Assembly: GCA_001784585.1 (NCBI GenBank)
Contig: MFRN01000030.1
Coordinates: 1-60,711 of the forward strand
Reading direction: 5' to 3'
DNA from: Candidatus Melainabacteria bacterium RIFCSPLOWO2_02_FULL_35_15
GTDB lineage: Bacteria; Cyanobacteriota; Vampirovibrionia; 2-02-FULL-35-15
Length of the DNA stretch: 60,711 bases
In this document: positions 34,420 to 42,853 of the stretch, piece after piece
Layout: each line of letters opens with the position of its first letter
How positions within the stretch are numbered: the first letter of the stretch is position 1
Program-made: the position numbers and the translations under genes
Notes under the pieces: generated by a model
What the model was told of the DNA's origin: nothing
The model's input: the letters and a program-made list of their open reading frames with translations, nothing else
Database searches by the model: none

Positions 34420-35394
34420 ATGAGTAAAGAAACCACTTTAATATATCCGGAATTAGAACTGGCTGAAATAAAAAAAGTTCATGAAACTATAAGGCCATAT
34501 CTGGTCTGGACTCCTTTAATATCAACTGTTACATTTACAGAATTAATCGGCACAAATATATTTTTTAAACTTGAGAATTTTCAGAAAACAGGTTCTTTTA
34601 AACCACGTGGTGCACTGAATAAAACCCTGAAGTTATTAAAACAAAAAAGGGTAAAAGGGCTTGTGGCTGCAAGCGGCGGAAATCATGCTCAGGGAGTAGC
34701 TTATGCAGCACAAAAACTTGGTCTTAAAGCAAAGCTTGTTATGTTTAAAGGTGTCCCTGACTGTAAAATTGATGCGTGTAAAAGCTATGGCGCTGAAGTA
34801 ATTATTCACGGGGATGATTTATATGAAGCTCTTAATTATTCATTTTGGCTTCAGAAGGAAACAGGCTATGAACATCTGCATGCATTTAATGATATAGATA
34901 TTGTAGCCGGACAGGGAACAGTAGCTCTTGAAATAATTAAAGATCTTCCTGAAGTAGATACCATTATCTGTTCAATAGGCGGCGGCGGTTTAGTTTCCGG
35001 GATAGCAAGCACAATAAAACAAATTAAAAAAGATATAAAAGTTTTTGGAATCGAAACTATCGGGGCAGATTCAATGTATCAGAGTTTTAAATCAGGGAAA
35101 ATCGTACCGCTGCCAAAAATCACTTCATTTGCTGAAGGACTTTCTGCATGCAGGGTCGGAGATATTACATTTAATCTGACAAAAAACTATGTGGATAACA
35201 TTTTTACAATCTCAGATGAAAAGACAAAAGATGCCATTTTAATGCTCCTTGAAAGACAAAAACTTCTGGTAGAACCATCTGCAGCATGTACTGTAGCTGC
35301 ACTATTAGAAAGGAAAATTCCAGCAGGGAAAAATACAGTAGTTGTGCTTAGCGGCGGGAATCTGGATTTGAGCAGGTTAAAGACGTTCTTATAA
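34420..35394 (+). CDS. Threonine/serine dehydratase without ACT domain
   Basis: This PLP enzyme deaminates threonine to 2-oxobutanoate, or serine to pyruvate. The 324 residues include KLENFQKTGSFKPRGALNK with the PLP lysine (Lys61), AASGGNHAQGVAYAA and SIGGGGLVSGIAS, and end at LSGGNLDLSRL. There is no C-terminal regulatory ACT domain, as in catabolic (TdcB-like) enzymes and some serine racemases. Isoleucine synthesis genes are not nearby, so biosynthetic or catabolic use cannot be decided. Confidence 0.93.
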   Translation: MSKETTLIYPELELAEIKKVHETIRPYLVWTPLISTVTFTELIGTNIFFKLENFQKTGSFKPRGALNKTLKLLKQKRVKGLVAASGGNHAQGVAYAAQKLGLKAKLVMFKGVPDCKIDACKSYGAEVIIHGDDLYEALNYSFWLQKETGYEHLHAFNDIDIVAGQGTVALEIIKDLPEVDTIICSIGGGGLVSGIASTIKQIKKDIKVFGIETIGADSMYQSFKSGKIVPLPKITSFAEGLSACRVGDITFNLTKNYVDNIFTISDEKTKDAILMLLERQKLLVEPSAACTVAALLERKIPAGKNTVVVLSGGNLDLSRLKTFL

Positions 35395-35418
35395 GAAAGG
35401 GAGATTAATTAACCTTGC

Positions 35419-35679
35419 CTATCTATAAACATCTCTTCTGTGCCCAATTTTATAAATCTCAATGATTTGAATTGTTTTATCTACTGCATATAAAATTCTA
35501 TAGTCACCAGTTCTAAGTCTGTAACCTAAATTATCTTTTAATTTTTTAGAGCCAACAGGAAATGGATTGTATTTAAGTTCTTCTATTTTATGACACAGAT
35601 TTAGAAGTAACTTTTTGTCACTTAGCTTTTTTAGAAACTTTCTTGGACTTTCTAATAGGTTTAGCTGATACATTTTCAA
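35419..35679 (-). CDS. RelE/ParE-type toxin
   Basis: The 86-residue (or 84 from the second ATG, MYQLNLLESPRKF) toxin ends with the RelE pattern GYRLRTGDYRILYAVD, IIEIYKIGHRRDVY. RelE proteins cleave mRNA on the ribosome. It overlaps the end of the upstream antitoxin gene by 56-62 bp in another frame, a much longer overlap than usual, which would couple their translation. Confidence 0.88.
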   Translation of the reverse strand: MKMYQLNLLESPRKFLKKLSDKKLLLNLCHKIEELKYNPFPVGSKKLKDNLGYRLRTGDYRILYAVDKTIQIIEIYKIGHRRDVYR

Positions 35680-35929
35680 ACAATTCTTTTTTTACATCTT
35701 CCCAATTATATCTAACGCCAGAATCTTTCTTCATGAGTTTTTTCATAAGCTCAGATTCTCTTTCAATTTCCCATTCTTCAAAAGCCTCATATTCAGGATA
35801 AGGTACAATAGCTGCTTGTGGCTTATTATATTTTTCAATAATTATGCTTTCATTCTTCATCTTAACCTCTTCTATAATATCGGCCAGCTTTTCACGAACC
35901 TCAGACATGTTTAATTCTTTTCTTTCCAT
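35618..35929 (-). CDS. Phd/YefM-type antitoxin with basic tail
   Basis: The 103-residue protein starts MERKELNMSEVREKLADIIEEVKMK and has IIEKYNKPQAAIVPYPEYEAFE, the Phd/YefM DNA-binding fold. The C-terminal part binds toxin. It has an unusual Lys-rich tail (RKSKKVSKKAK), which is the part that overlaps the toxin gene. AGAGGG just before the ATG is the ribosome-binding site. It probably represses its own promoter through the inverted repeat at 35945-35966. Confidence 0.87.
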   Translation of the reverse strand: MERKELNMSEVREKLADIIEEVKMKNESIIIEKYNKPQAAIVPYPEYEAFEEWEIERESELMKKLMKKDSGVRYNWEDVKKELFENVSAKPIRKSKKVSKKAK

Positions 35930-35944
35930 AAAACCCTCTTTTTA

Positions 35945-35966
35945 GTACAAGTATACAATGTTGTAC
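35945..35966. promoter_or_regulatory. Likely operator of the toxin-antitoxin operon
   Basis: GTACAA, ten bases including GTATAC, then TTGTAC form an inverted repeat 15 bp upstream of the antitoxin start. Antitoxins of this type commonly bind such sites. Confidence 0.5.
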
Positions 35967-36015
35967 AACTTTATATATATATTATACACAAAATGTTTCT
36001 GCCTAAGCACTTTTC

Positions 36016-36097
36016 AAAGCCAGACCCGCTTCGCCTCGCGTCGAGCGAGGCGAGCAAGCGAGGTTTGCCTGATTCATTCAGCAAACCTGAGTAATAA
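36016..36097. repeat. Degenerate intergenic repeat with AGGTTTGC hairpin, copy 1
   Basis: The stretch holds AGCACTTTTCAAAGCC, a GC-rich palindromic CGAGCGAGGCGAGCAAGCGAGG-type core (written in part) and the hairpin AGGTTTGCCTGA / TCAGCAAACCT. The region at 50136-50246 has matching pieces with one half inverted (AGCACTTTGCAAAGCC and AGGTTTTGCTGG / CCAGGCAAAACCT). Base composition is more GC-rich than its surroundings. Confidence 0.4.
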
Positions 36098-36138
36098 CTT
36101 TCAAACTTGCGTAAAAAGAAGTAAAAAAGAAGACCGGT

Positions 36139-39100
36139 TTACTTTTTATTTGCAATAACAGGTGCCCCGTTTGGTACTGGTGGGTTTGGATTGACTACTT
36201 CCTGCATAAATCGTGTAGCATCGAAAGCCCTTCCACCTTCCCACCTTTCTCGTTCCGGAAGCATTATTGTTGACCTTTCAAGTACTCCTTGCCATTCCTG
36301 TGAAGTAAACTCTCTTAAACCAAGTTTTTTTCTGGTTTCAATTCCCAAGGCAAGCACTCTTGAATTATTTGGTGCTGCAAATGAAGTCCCATTTACAGGT
36401 TCAAGTACCCACTTGCCATTATCAACCCATGGAGCAATTACATGAACCCCCTGGAAAGCAGTCATATTAATTGCTTCAGCTGTTCTAAGCGGATCCTGTT
36501 TACTTGTAAATTCTGCAAGTCTATCTGCATACTTATCCATTGCAGAGGCAAAAAATACATTATCTGGTTTTATAGTCTTCCCATCATTAGTAAATCTAAG
36601 TCCTGTAGATAAGACTTCTCCCTGAGAACCATATCTTACAATTGGCGGGAAATCACCATGCTCATTACCAGCAGCTACAGTATGTTTTGTCCCCATTGTA
36701 CCAAGAAGTTCCATAAAAGCAGAGTATTGATCAATCCATTCAGATCTAAGTTTTTCATTGTGAAGGACAAAATTATAAAATCCGTATGAGTGATTTACAA
36801 CCTCTATGTTAGCTTTATCATCTAACATATTTTGTGCCATATCTTCATGTCCAAATATCCCGGCATCCTGAGTATCCCCTGGCCTAAATGGGATCTCCGG
36901 AATACTGGCTATCAAGCTATATGTCCAGAACTTGGAATCAGCTCTATCAGCACCTTTAGCCCTGGTATAAAATACAGCAGTTGGATGTAAGTCAAGAAAG
37001 TCAGACAAATCACTCCACCTGATGAAATTCTCCGGGTAAATAATTTTCTTATTTAACTCAGGATAAAAATGTAAAGGATAGACATATCCAACATCCATAA
37101 TGGCAGTCTCTGTTCCCTTGCCATCTCTTGGCTGGTCAGAGATATTACCTAACCAGTATCTTTGCTTTTCAAAGTCACTATAAAGTGTAGCTAGCTGATC
37201 AGCAGCCTTAGGCTCAAAACCTAATCTATGAATATCTTCAACTCTATGCTGATTAGAAATTAATGCGTGCATTACTGATCTAATAACTTGTGCTGCTGAA
37301 TTTGTTTTATGGGCTTCATTTGCTATATTTAACAAATCTTTTGTAGCACCAAACCGATCAGCAAGTTTTGCATGTGCAAACTCATTATACATAGCACTTA
37401 ATCTGACTTGAGTGGTATCTTCAAGCCCTTTTTGATGAAATGCCATATGTCCTAAGATTTGATCAGCATGTGCTTTTCTAGCAGCAATTGTACGTATATT
37501 ATCTGGTCCAGTATCATGTAGTCCATTAAAATAAGCATCATACCTGTCAGCCAGATGCTCTAAGCCATATAAACTAGCCCATCTAAACATTGATGAGGTA
37601 TCTTTCCTGGCGATGGTATGTAGGATTTTTGCATTAGGATTATTAGCATCATTTAGAGGTACAGTACCTCCTAAATCTTCAATTGCATAAAGTCTGAGCA
37701 TGGCAGTATCATAACCAGCAAAAAGCAAACCAAAAAAGTTTGGCCTTTTTGAATGATCTTTTACATACCTTTCCGGGTTAGTAGCAATATCAGCTAGTGT
37801 TGTAGAGGCTTCTTTATAGTTTGACTTTGAAAGTATATCCATCATTGGCAAAGCAAGCCATAGATCTATATGCTTATTAAAGTCTTTGCAGCTATTTAAA
37901 TAATTAACCATAGGCTGGAGATATTTTGCACTAAAAGCAAAATCTTTTGCCTTAGTCCTTAATACTCCTTCATTACCACCAAATGTTTTTCTTACTATTT
38001 GGGAAGCTACCATTAATTTTTGTTCATCTGTTACCTGTGCCGGAGTCCTTCCTTTTGCCTGAGATGCTTTGTTTAAGCTCTCTTGTTGATTAAGCCATGT
38101 TGTGTATTCAGATGAAATCCTGGCATGGAACGGGTTCTTCATGTCGAACTGGCTTAATAAATCTATCTCTTTTCTTTCAGTTCTTTTTGCATCTTTTCTT
38201 GCATCCTGCAAATGATGTCGTAAGCCTGTTGGATGAAAGGGTGATTCTTCAGATGCCCTTTGTCGGATTTCTTGTGGAATTACATCCGGAGCATTAATAA
38301 ATAAAACAGCTTCAAGTGCAAGCGATCTCAAATTACTATCAGCTGATTCATTTACAGCCAGTGCTAAAAGGGGTTCTACTGACTCTTTATCTTTTGCAAG
38401 TGCTACACCAACAGCTGCTCTGAACCTGTCATTAACAGTAGTAAGCGGGTTATTAAGTACTCCGCGCAAATAGGGAGTAAAACCTCTGGCTTTATCCAGG
38501 CGTGCCATGGTAAATAATGCAAAAGTCCTGCCTTGACTTTTTAAATCATTTACAGATTTAATATCCTGTTCATTTACAGGCTCAGTCCAGATTAATTTTG
38601 CATTTCTTTCTGCAAGTGCTGTAATTAAGTCACGCGCAGAATTTGGATTTGCTGAAAATGCTTTTACAATTTCTCTTCCTGCTGTTATATCAGGCCAATT
38701 ATCCATGAAAACACTTCCTGCAATAAATGCATCACTAAATAACTTGGGATTAGATGCAGCTACTCTTTCTAAGACTTTAAAAGCTAATTTGTCCTTTTGA
38801 GCTAACTTAGCTAATGCTTCAAGAACCATAAAATCAGTATCAGCACTAAGCAATGAAGATTTCGAATCTGCCTCATATGGTTTAATTGCAAACCACTGGG
38901 CACAAGCTGGCAGCGCAAATTCATTGTTATTTTGTGCAAGGAATAAAATATTCTTTGCTATGAATTTCTGTTCAGAATTATCTTTTGCGAATGGATAAAA
39001 GAGTAGTGGCGAGACCAGCTTTTCATCTAATTCTTTTAATCCTTCTAGTGATCCAGTTTTTGAACCTGGGGGAAGCCCTGGATTTGGAATTGGTGGAGGT

Positions 39101-40263
39101 ACTGGTTTAGTAGCTGGTGGTACTGCTGGCTCCATTGAATTATCTAGTTTAGGAGCTACTGGCATTACTGGTTTAGCCGCTTCTTTTTCAGCTTTATCTG
39201 CTTTTGCTTTTTTATGTGCCCTTAGCTGTGTATTTCCAAATACCCATTCCTTTGATTTTTCAATTATAGCTTTTGGAACTTTATCCTGATTTGTATAAAA
39301 GAATGTATCAAAAAACATATTTCTGCGTTCAGTTTCATTTCCACTATTAATAAGTTCTTTAGCAGCATTATCTAAAGTAACTTGTTCACCAATGGTTCCT
39401 ACTGCAAAGCTGCCTATTTTATCAAAATCATTTCCGCTATATACCTCTCCACCTTTAATTTTGCTTGCTTCAGCAGGTTGTACTAAATAACGGAGTTTTC
39501 TGCCATCTTCTGTTTTGTAATCAACAATTACTTTTCCAAGATAAGGAATAACAGTAAGTGCCATTTTATCTCTGCGGGTTTTATAAGCAGCATTGTCATT
39601 GTTTATGCTTGTAATTTGGTTTTGCAGATTGTCAACTCTTGCTTTTAGCTCCTGTGGCAATGATGCTTTTATATTAGTTAGACCAGTAGCTTGCTTCTGG
39701 AGTGATTTTAATTCTTCAGTTAGAGAAGCAGATTTTTTTTCATTAATTGCAATTTCAAGATTTAGTCTTTTTGCACTTGTAGCAGTAGTATACAAAGCAC
39801 CATGGACAATTCTAGCTGGGATATTTGGATTTGATGCCCCTTTGTCTAGAACTTCAGCACGAATTGATTCAAGTGCTTCAATCATTGTGTCATCGGAAAC
39901 ATGGAATGAAGCCTGGAGATTATTCCATAAAATATTCCTGCTTGTAACTTCCTCTATTTTCTTATTTTGATCAATTACTAGTTTTAAAGGATTCCACGCT
40001 TCTTGTGCAAATTTTGCAACCGCATTTTCTCTTTGTTTATTACTAGCTGCATCAGTTTTATTTCCTTCAGCAAATGGAAGTAAAAGTGCAAGTGCTGTAA
40101 TCGACTTTGCAGTCCATTTAACAAAAGAAGACATTCCTTTGCCTGACGTTGGCATTACATTTTCTTTACTTGTTGCAGGGTCTTTAGCTCTTAAATCTTC
40201 GCCTTCTGTAAGAATTGTTTCTTTATTGGATACAATATTATTAACTGCGGAAATAATAGACAT
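36139..40263 (-). CDS. Giant protein with HEAT-like middle and divergent subtilisin-like domain
   Basis: The 1374-residue product starts after AAGGAGAGTGTTGT. A hydrophobic segment near residues 50-65 (SITALALLLPFAEG) may anchor or export it. A charged helical region and a Pro-rich linker (about 365-410) lead into alpha-helical, HEAT-like sequence (about 430-1030, for example DRFRAAVGVALAKDKESVEP). The last 330 residues resemble an S8 protease: Asp1057 in AIMDVGYVY, His1139 in FGHEDMAQ, Asn1200 in VAAGNEHG and Ser1294 in NGTSFAAP. The Ser and Asn motifs are strong; the Asp and His motifs are weak, and the spacing Asp to His (82) is long. An active protease, or a derived inactive one, are both possible. 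Confidence 0.75.
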   Translation of the reverse strand: MSIISAVNNIVSNKETILTEGEDLRAKDPATSKENVMPTSGKGMSSFVKWTAKSITALALLLPFAEGNKTDAASNKQRENAVAKFAQEAWNPLKLVIDQNKKIEEVTSRNILWNNLQASFHVSDDTMIEALESIRAEVLDKGASNPNIPARIVHGALYTTATSAKRLNLEIAINEKKSASLTEELKSLQKQATGLTNIKASLPQELKARVDNLQNQITSINNDNAAYKTRRDKMALTVIPYLGKVIVDYKTEDGRKLRYLVQPAEASKIKGGEVYSGNDFDKIGSFAVGTIGEQVTLDNAAKELINSGNETERRNMFFDTFFYTNQDKVPKAIIEKSKEWVFGNTQLRAHKKAKADKAEKEAAKPVMPVAPKLDNSMEPAVPPATKPVPPPIPNPGLPPGSKTGSLEGLKELDEKLVSPLLFYPFAKDNSEQKFIAKNILFLAQNNNEFALPACAQWFAIKPYEADSKSSLLSADTDFMVLEALAKLAQKDKLAFKVLERVAASNPKLFSDAFIAGSVFMDNWPDITAGREIVKAFSANPNSARDLITALAERNAKLIWTEPVNEQDIKSVNDLKSQGRTFALFTMARLDKARGFTPYLRGVLNNPLTTVNDRFRAAVGVALAKDKESVEPLLALAVNESADSNLRSLALEAVLFINAPDVIPQEIRQRASEESPFHPTGLRHHLQDARKDAKRTERKEIDLLSQFDMKNPFHARISSEYTTWLNQQESLNKASQAKGRTPAQVTDEQKLMVASQIVRKTFGGNEGVLRTKAKDFAFSAKYLQPMVNYLNSCKDFNKHIDLWLALPMMDILSKSNYKEASTTLADIATNPERYVKDHSKRPNFFGLLFAGYDTAMLRLYAIEDLGGTVPLNDANNPNAKILHTIARKDTSSMFRWASLYGLEHLADRYDAYFNGLHDTGPDNIRTIAARKAHADQILGHMAFHQKGLEDTTQVRLSAMYNEFAHAKLADRFGATKDLLNIANEAHKTNSAAQVIRSVMHALISNQHRVEDIHRLGFEPKAADQLATLYSDFEKQRYWLGNISDQPRDGKGTETAIMDVGYVYPLHFYPELNKKIIYPENFIRWSDLSDFLDLHPTAVFYTRAKGADRADSKFWTYSLIASIPEIPFRPGDTQDAGIFGHEDMAQNMLDDKANIEVVNHSYGFYNFVLHNEKLRSEWIDQYSAFMELLGTMGTKHTVAAGNEHGDFPPIVRYGSQGEVLSTGLRFTNDGKTIKPDNVFFASAMDKYADRLAEFTSKQDPLRTAEAINMTAFQGVHVIAPWVDNGKWVLEPVNGTSFAAPNNSRVLALGIETRKKLGLREFTSQEWQGVLERSTIMLPERERWEGGRAFDATRFMQEVVNPNPPVPNGAPVIANKK

Positions 40264-40435
40264 ACAACACTCTCCTTAATTTTTAGAGGTAAAAAACAAC
40301 CGGATTTTTTAACTTACTGAGTATGATATATGAAAGCATGATTGTATGCAACTGTATATAACATGTAAGAATGTCCTCACAATCTGAAAAATATTGTATT
40401 CTATATAAATCCATAATTTTAGAAAGGATAAAAAT

Positions 40436-40834
40436 ATGATTAATATAAATGCAATACAAAGAGTTTACATAGTAGGTACAAGGCAGAATTTTATACCCCT
40501 GGAAGAACGTATAAGAAATTCTCTCCATCAATTAGGCAGAGCAGATACAAGTAAAATCTTTTTTTACAGGATTTCAACAGATGAAATATTTATTGATGAA
40601 ACACATCCTGAACCGCAAGACCACAAAAGAGAAGTACTTGGTCCCGTAGTTAATCATTTGGATCTTCATTCAGATGGCGGGTTAAAGCTAAAACAGGATC
40701 CAGGATTTACTCCAGATCCACAAACTACTTTATTTGTAATAGACAGGTCAGGTAAAGTAGCAGCAACATTAGTAAAACTACTTGAAAAACCTTGGAAAGG
40801 GTTTCCATTTGAAGCACAAACGATTGTTGTATAA
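40436..40834 (+). CDS. Hypothetical protein, 132 residues
   Basis: I do not recognise this protein. AGAAAGGATAAAAAT precedes the ATG. The sequence is soluble-looking (VYIVGTRQNFIPLEERIRNS, then FFYRISTDEIFIDETHPEPQ, then FVIDRSGKVAATLVKLLEKP), without cysteine, signal or membrane segment. It stands divergent from the giant subtilisin-like gene and 25 bp upstream of the alcohol dehydrogenase gene on the same strand. Confidence 0.65.
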   Translation: MININAIQRVYIVGTRQNFIPLEERIRNSLHQLGRADTSKIFFYRISTDEIFIDETHPEPQDHKREVLGPVVNHLDLHSDGGLKLKQDPGFTPDPQTTLFVIDRSGKVAATLVKLLEKPWKGFPFEAQTIVV

Positions 40835-40859
40835 CAATATTTAAGCTAAAATAACTATC

Positions 40860-42086
40860 GTGCCAGTCACTGATGAAATAACTCTTCCGTTTATAGATCC
40901 CACAATTAAAGGTCAGCTTCTGGATAAAGGTATTATTAGTTTTAGCTTTGCGCCACAAATTGTTTTTGGATACGGGTGTTTAAATCGTGTTGGATTTTTA
41001 TCACTTTTTTTAAAAACGAAAAATGCTTTTATAGTTACTGATTCTGAAATCGAAAAACTTGGATTTGTAAATAAGGTTCAAAAATATTTAGAACTAAGTG
41101 GAATAAAATCTAATGTTTTTAATGAGATTGAACCAAATCCACAGGAAGAAACTGTTATAAAAGGAGCCAAAGAGTTTAAAAGTACAAACTCTGACACAGT
41201 TATTGCAATTGGCGGAGGGAGTGTCCTCGATTCTGCAAAAATAATCAGGCTTTTAGTTAAACAGGGTGGTAAACCGTCTGACTATAACTGTAAAACATCC
41301 ACCATTATGGCTGTTCATGAAATGCTGCCACTGCAGATTAGCATTCCTACTACAAGCGGAACAGGTTCTGAAGTTTCAATCGTAGCTATGGTTACAAGTG
41401 GGCATGAAAAAGTTACAATTTTAGGTTATCCATTAATTTCTACAATTGCCCTTGTAGACCCCAAGCTTACGATGTCATGTCCGCCAAACTTAACTGCTAT
41501 GTGCGGCATGGATGCACTAACTCATGCAATAGAAGCATTTATTTCACTTAGGATAAATCCTGTAGCCGATATGTTTTCACTTCAGGCAATTACTCTTATT
41601 TACCAGAACTTAAAAAAGGCTTATTTAAACGGACAGGATGTAATAGCCAGAATAAATATGTCACTTGCAGCAACAGTTGCCGGAATGGCATTTAATCAGA
41701 AGTCTGTAGGCCTGGTTCATGCCTGCTCACACCAGCTGTCTGGTCAGTGTAATCTTCCTCATGGCCTGGCTAATGCAATTATACTTCCACATGTTTTAAG
41801 AGTAAATAAAAAAGTTTCTATGTCACAATATGTAACTCTGGCAACAGCACTTGGACTTGATCTGACGAAACTATCTGACGATGAAGCTTCTGAAAGATTT
41901 ATTTTAGAAATTGAAAAATTAAATAAAGAAATTGGAATTCCTGAAAAGCTTGCTGAATGTGGCGTTAAAGAAAGTGATATTGCAGCAATGATTCCAAATG
42001 CTACCAGTGATATTTCAGCTATTACAAATCCACTTCAGCCTGTTACAAAAGAGATGGTAGAAAGTGTTTATAGAGCTGCGCTTTGA
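40860..42086 (+). CDS. Iron-containing alcohol dehydrogenase family protein
   Basis: The 408-residue enzyme starts with GTG (MPVTDEITLPFIDP). NAD(P)-binding is shown by IAIGGGSVLDSAK and TTSGTGSEVSIVA. The metal-site region has CGMDALTHAIEAFISL and GLVHACSHQLSGQCNLPHGLANAIILPHVL, matching the Fe-ADH family. A TAAAAT lies 7 nt before the GTG. The first 40 residues are a little longer than usual. Substrates in this family range from butanol to 1,2-propanediol and lactaldehyde, so none is assigned. The 3' end overlaps nusB by 19 bp. Confidence 0.92.
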   Translation: MPVTDEITLPFIDPTIKGQLLDKGIISFSFAPQIVFGYGCLNRVGFLSLFLKTKNAFIVTDSEIEKLGFVNKVQKYLELSGIKSNVFNEIEPNPQEETVIKGAKEFKSTNSDTVIAIGGGSVLDSAKIIRLLVKQGGKPSDYNCKTSTIMAVHEMLPLQISIPTTSGTGSEVSIVAMVTSGHEKVTILGYPLISTIALVDPKLTMSCPPNLTAMCGMDALTHAIEAFISLRINPVADMFSLQAITLIYQNLKKAYLNGQDVIARINMSLAATVAGMAFNQKSVGLVHACSHQLSGQCNLPHGLANAIILPHVLRVNKKVSMSQYVTLATALGLDLTKLSDDEASERFILEIEKLNKEIGIPEKLAECGVKESDIAAMIPNATSDISAITNPLQPVTKEMVESVYRAAL

Positions 42087-42751
42087 CCTCTGGCCAGCTC
42101 CACCACATCCCTTAAAACTCCATTTACAAACTTTTTACTTTCATCACTGCCATACTTATCTGCAATTTTTACTGCTTCATCACATATAACTTCTGTAGGC
42201 GTGTCTTTTAAAAATAAAAGTTCAGTAGCTGCAATCCTTAAAATATCCCGATCTAATCTGACCATTCGGTTTAATTTCCATTTTTTATCTTTGTCTCTGC
42301 GTTGTGCTGCCTGTTCAATAACCTCATTTACTCTTTCCTTATTTTCCACATAATTTTCCAATAGCTGCATAGCATATTCGAGAGTCGGCTTCTGGCCGCT
42401 TTGAATAACAAATTCAGGCAGTTCCAGAATATTTAAAAGCTCAGTAGAGGCTGATTTAATAGCTTCTACCTGTTCGCGTAAAATCTTAGTATCGGGGATT
42501 AAAACCGGACTAATCTGTGAAGTGTGTGTTTCATTGTCCGGATGTTCTATTTCAGTATTTAACAGAAACTTTTCAATCCTCTGGAGGTCTGAAGATACTG
42601 AAGTTAAATTTTTCTTTGCGTAATCACTTAGCGACCTGCTTAAAGAGAGAATAATTTCTTCAAATCCAGTCTTTGAAAATTTGGTACTGTCTTTTGGCAA
42701 CTGAGGCAGGGCCAAAATAACAATTTCTCTTGCTGCAGTACGATGGTTCAT
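42068..42751 (-). CDS. nusB: Transcription antitermination factor NusB
   Basis: NusB works with NusE (S10) at boxA in rRNA transcription. The C-terminal 85 residues are diagnostic (WKLNRMVRLDRDILRIAATE, TPTEVICDEAVKIADKYG, KKFVNGVLRDV). The protein is 227 residues, 70-90 longer than E. coli NusB; the extra length lies before and within the first half, as in several cyanobacterial homologues. A TATAAA precedes the ATG by 8 nt. Confidence 0.93.
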   Translation of the reverse strand: MNHRTAAREIVILALPQLPKDSTKFSKTGFEEIILSLSRSLSDYAKKNLTSVSSDLQRIEKFLLNTEIEHPDNETHTSQISPVLIPDTKILREQVEAIKSASTELLNILELPEFVIQSGQKPTLEYAMQLLENYVENKERVNEVIEQAAQRRDKDKKWKLNRMVRLDRDILRIAATELLFLKDTPTEVICDEAVKIADKYGSDESKKFVNGVLRDVVELARGQSAAL

Positions 42752-42853
42752 AAAGATTTTTTATACTTATGCTAATGTGTCAGGAGTCACAAATATTATT
42801 GCTTAGCTAGTTTAACACTTCGAAGCAAGCTACTTATAAAAATTAAAACAATA

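Noticed and set aside
35958-36158. A 66-codon open frame between the toxin-antitoxin pair and the giant gene
   Set aside because: It consists of the toxin-antitoxin promoter and the GC-rich repeat, has no ribosome-binding site, and the composition is not protein-like.
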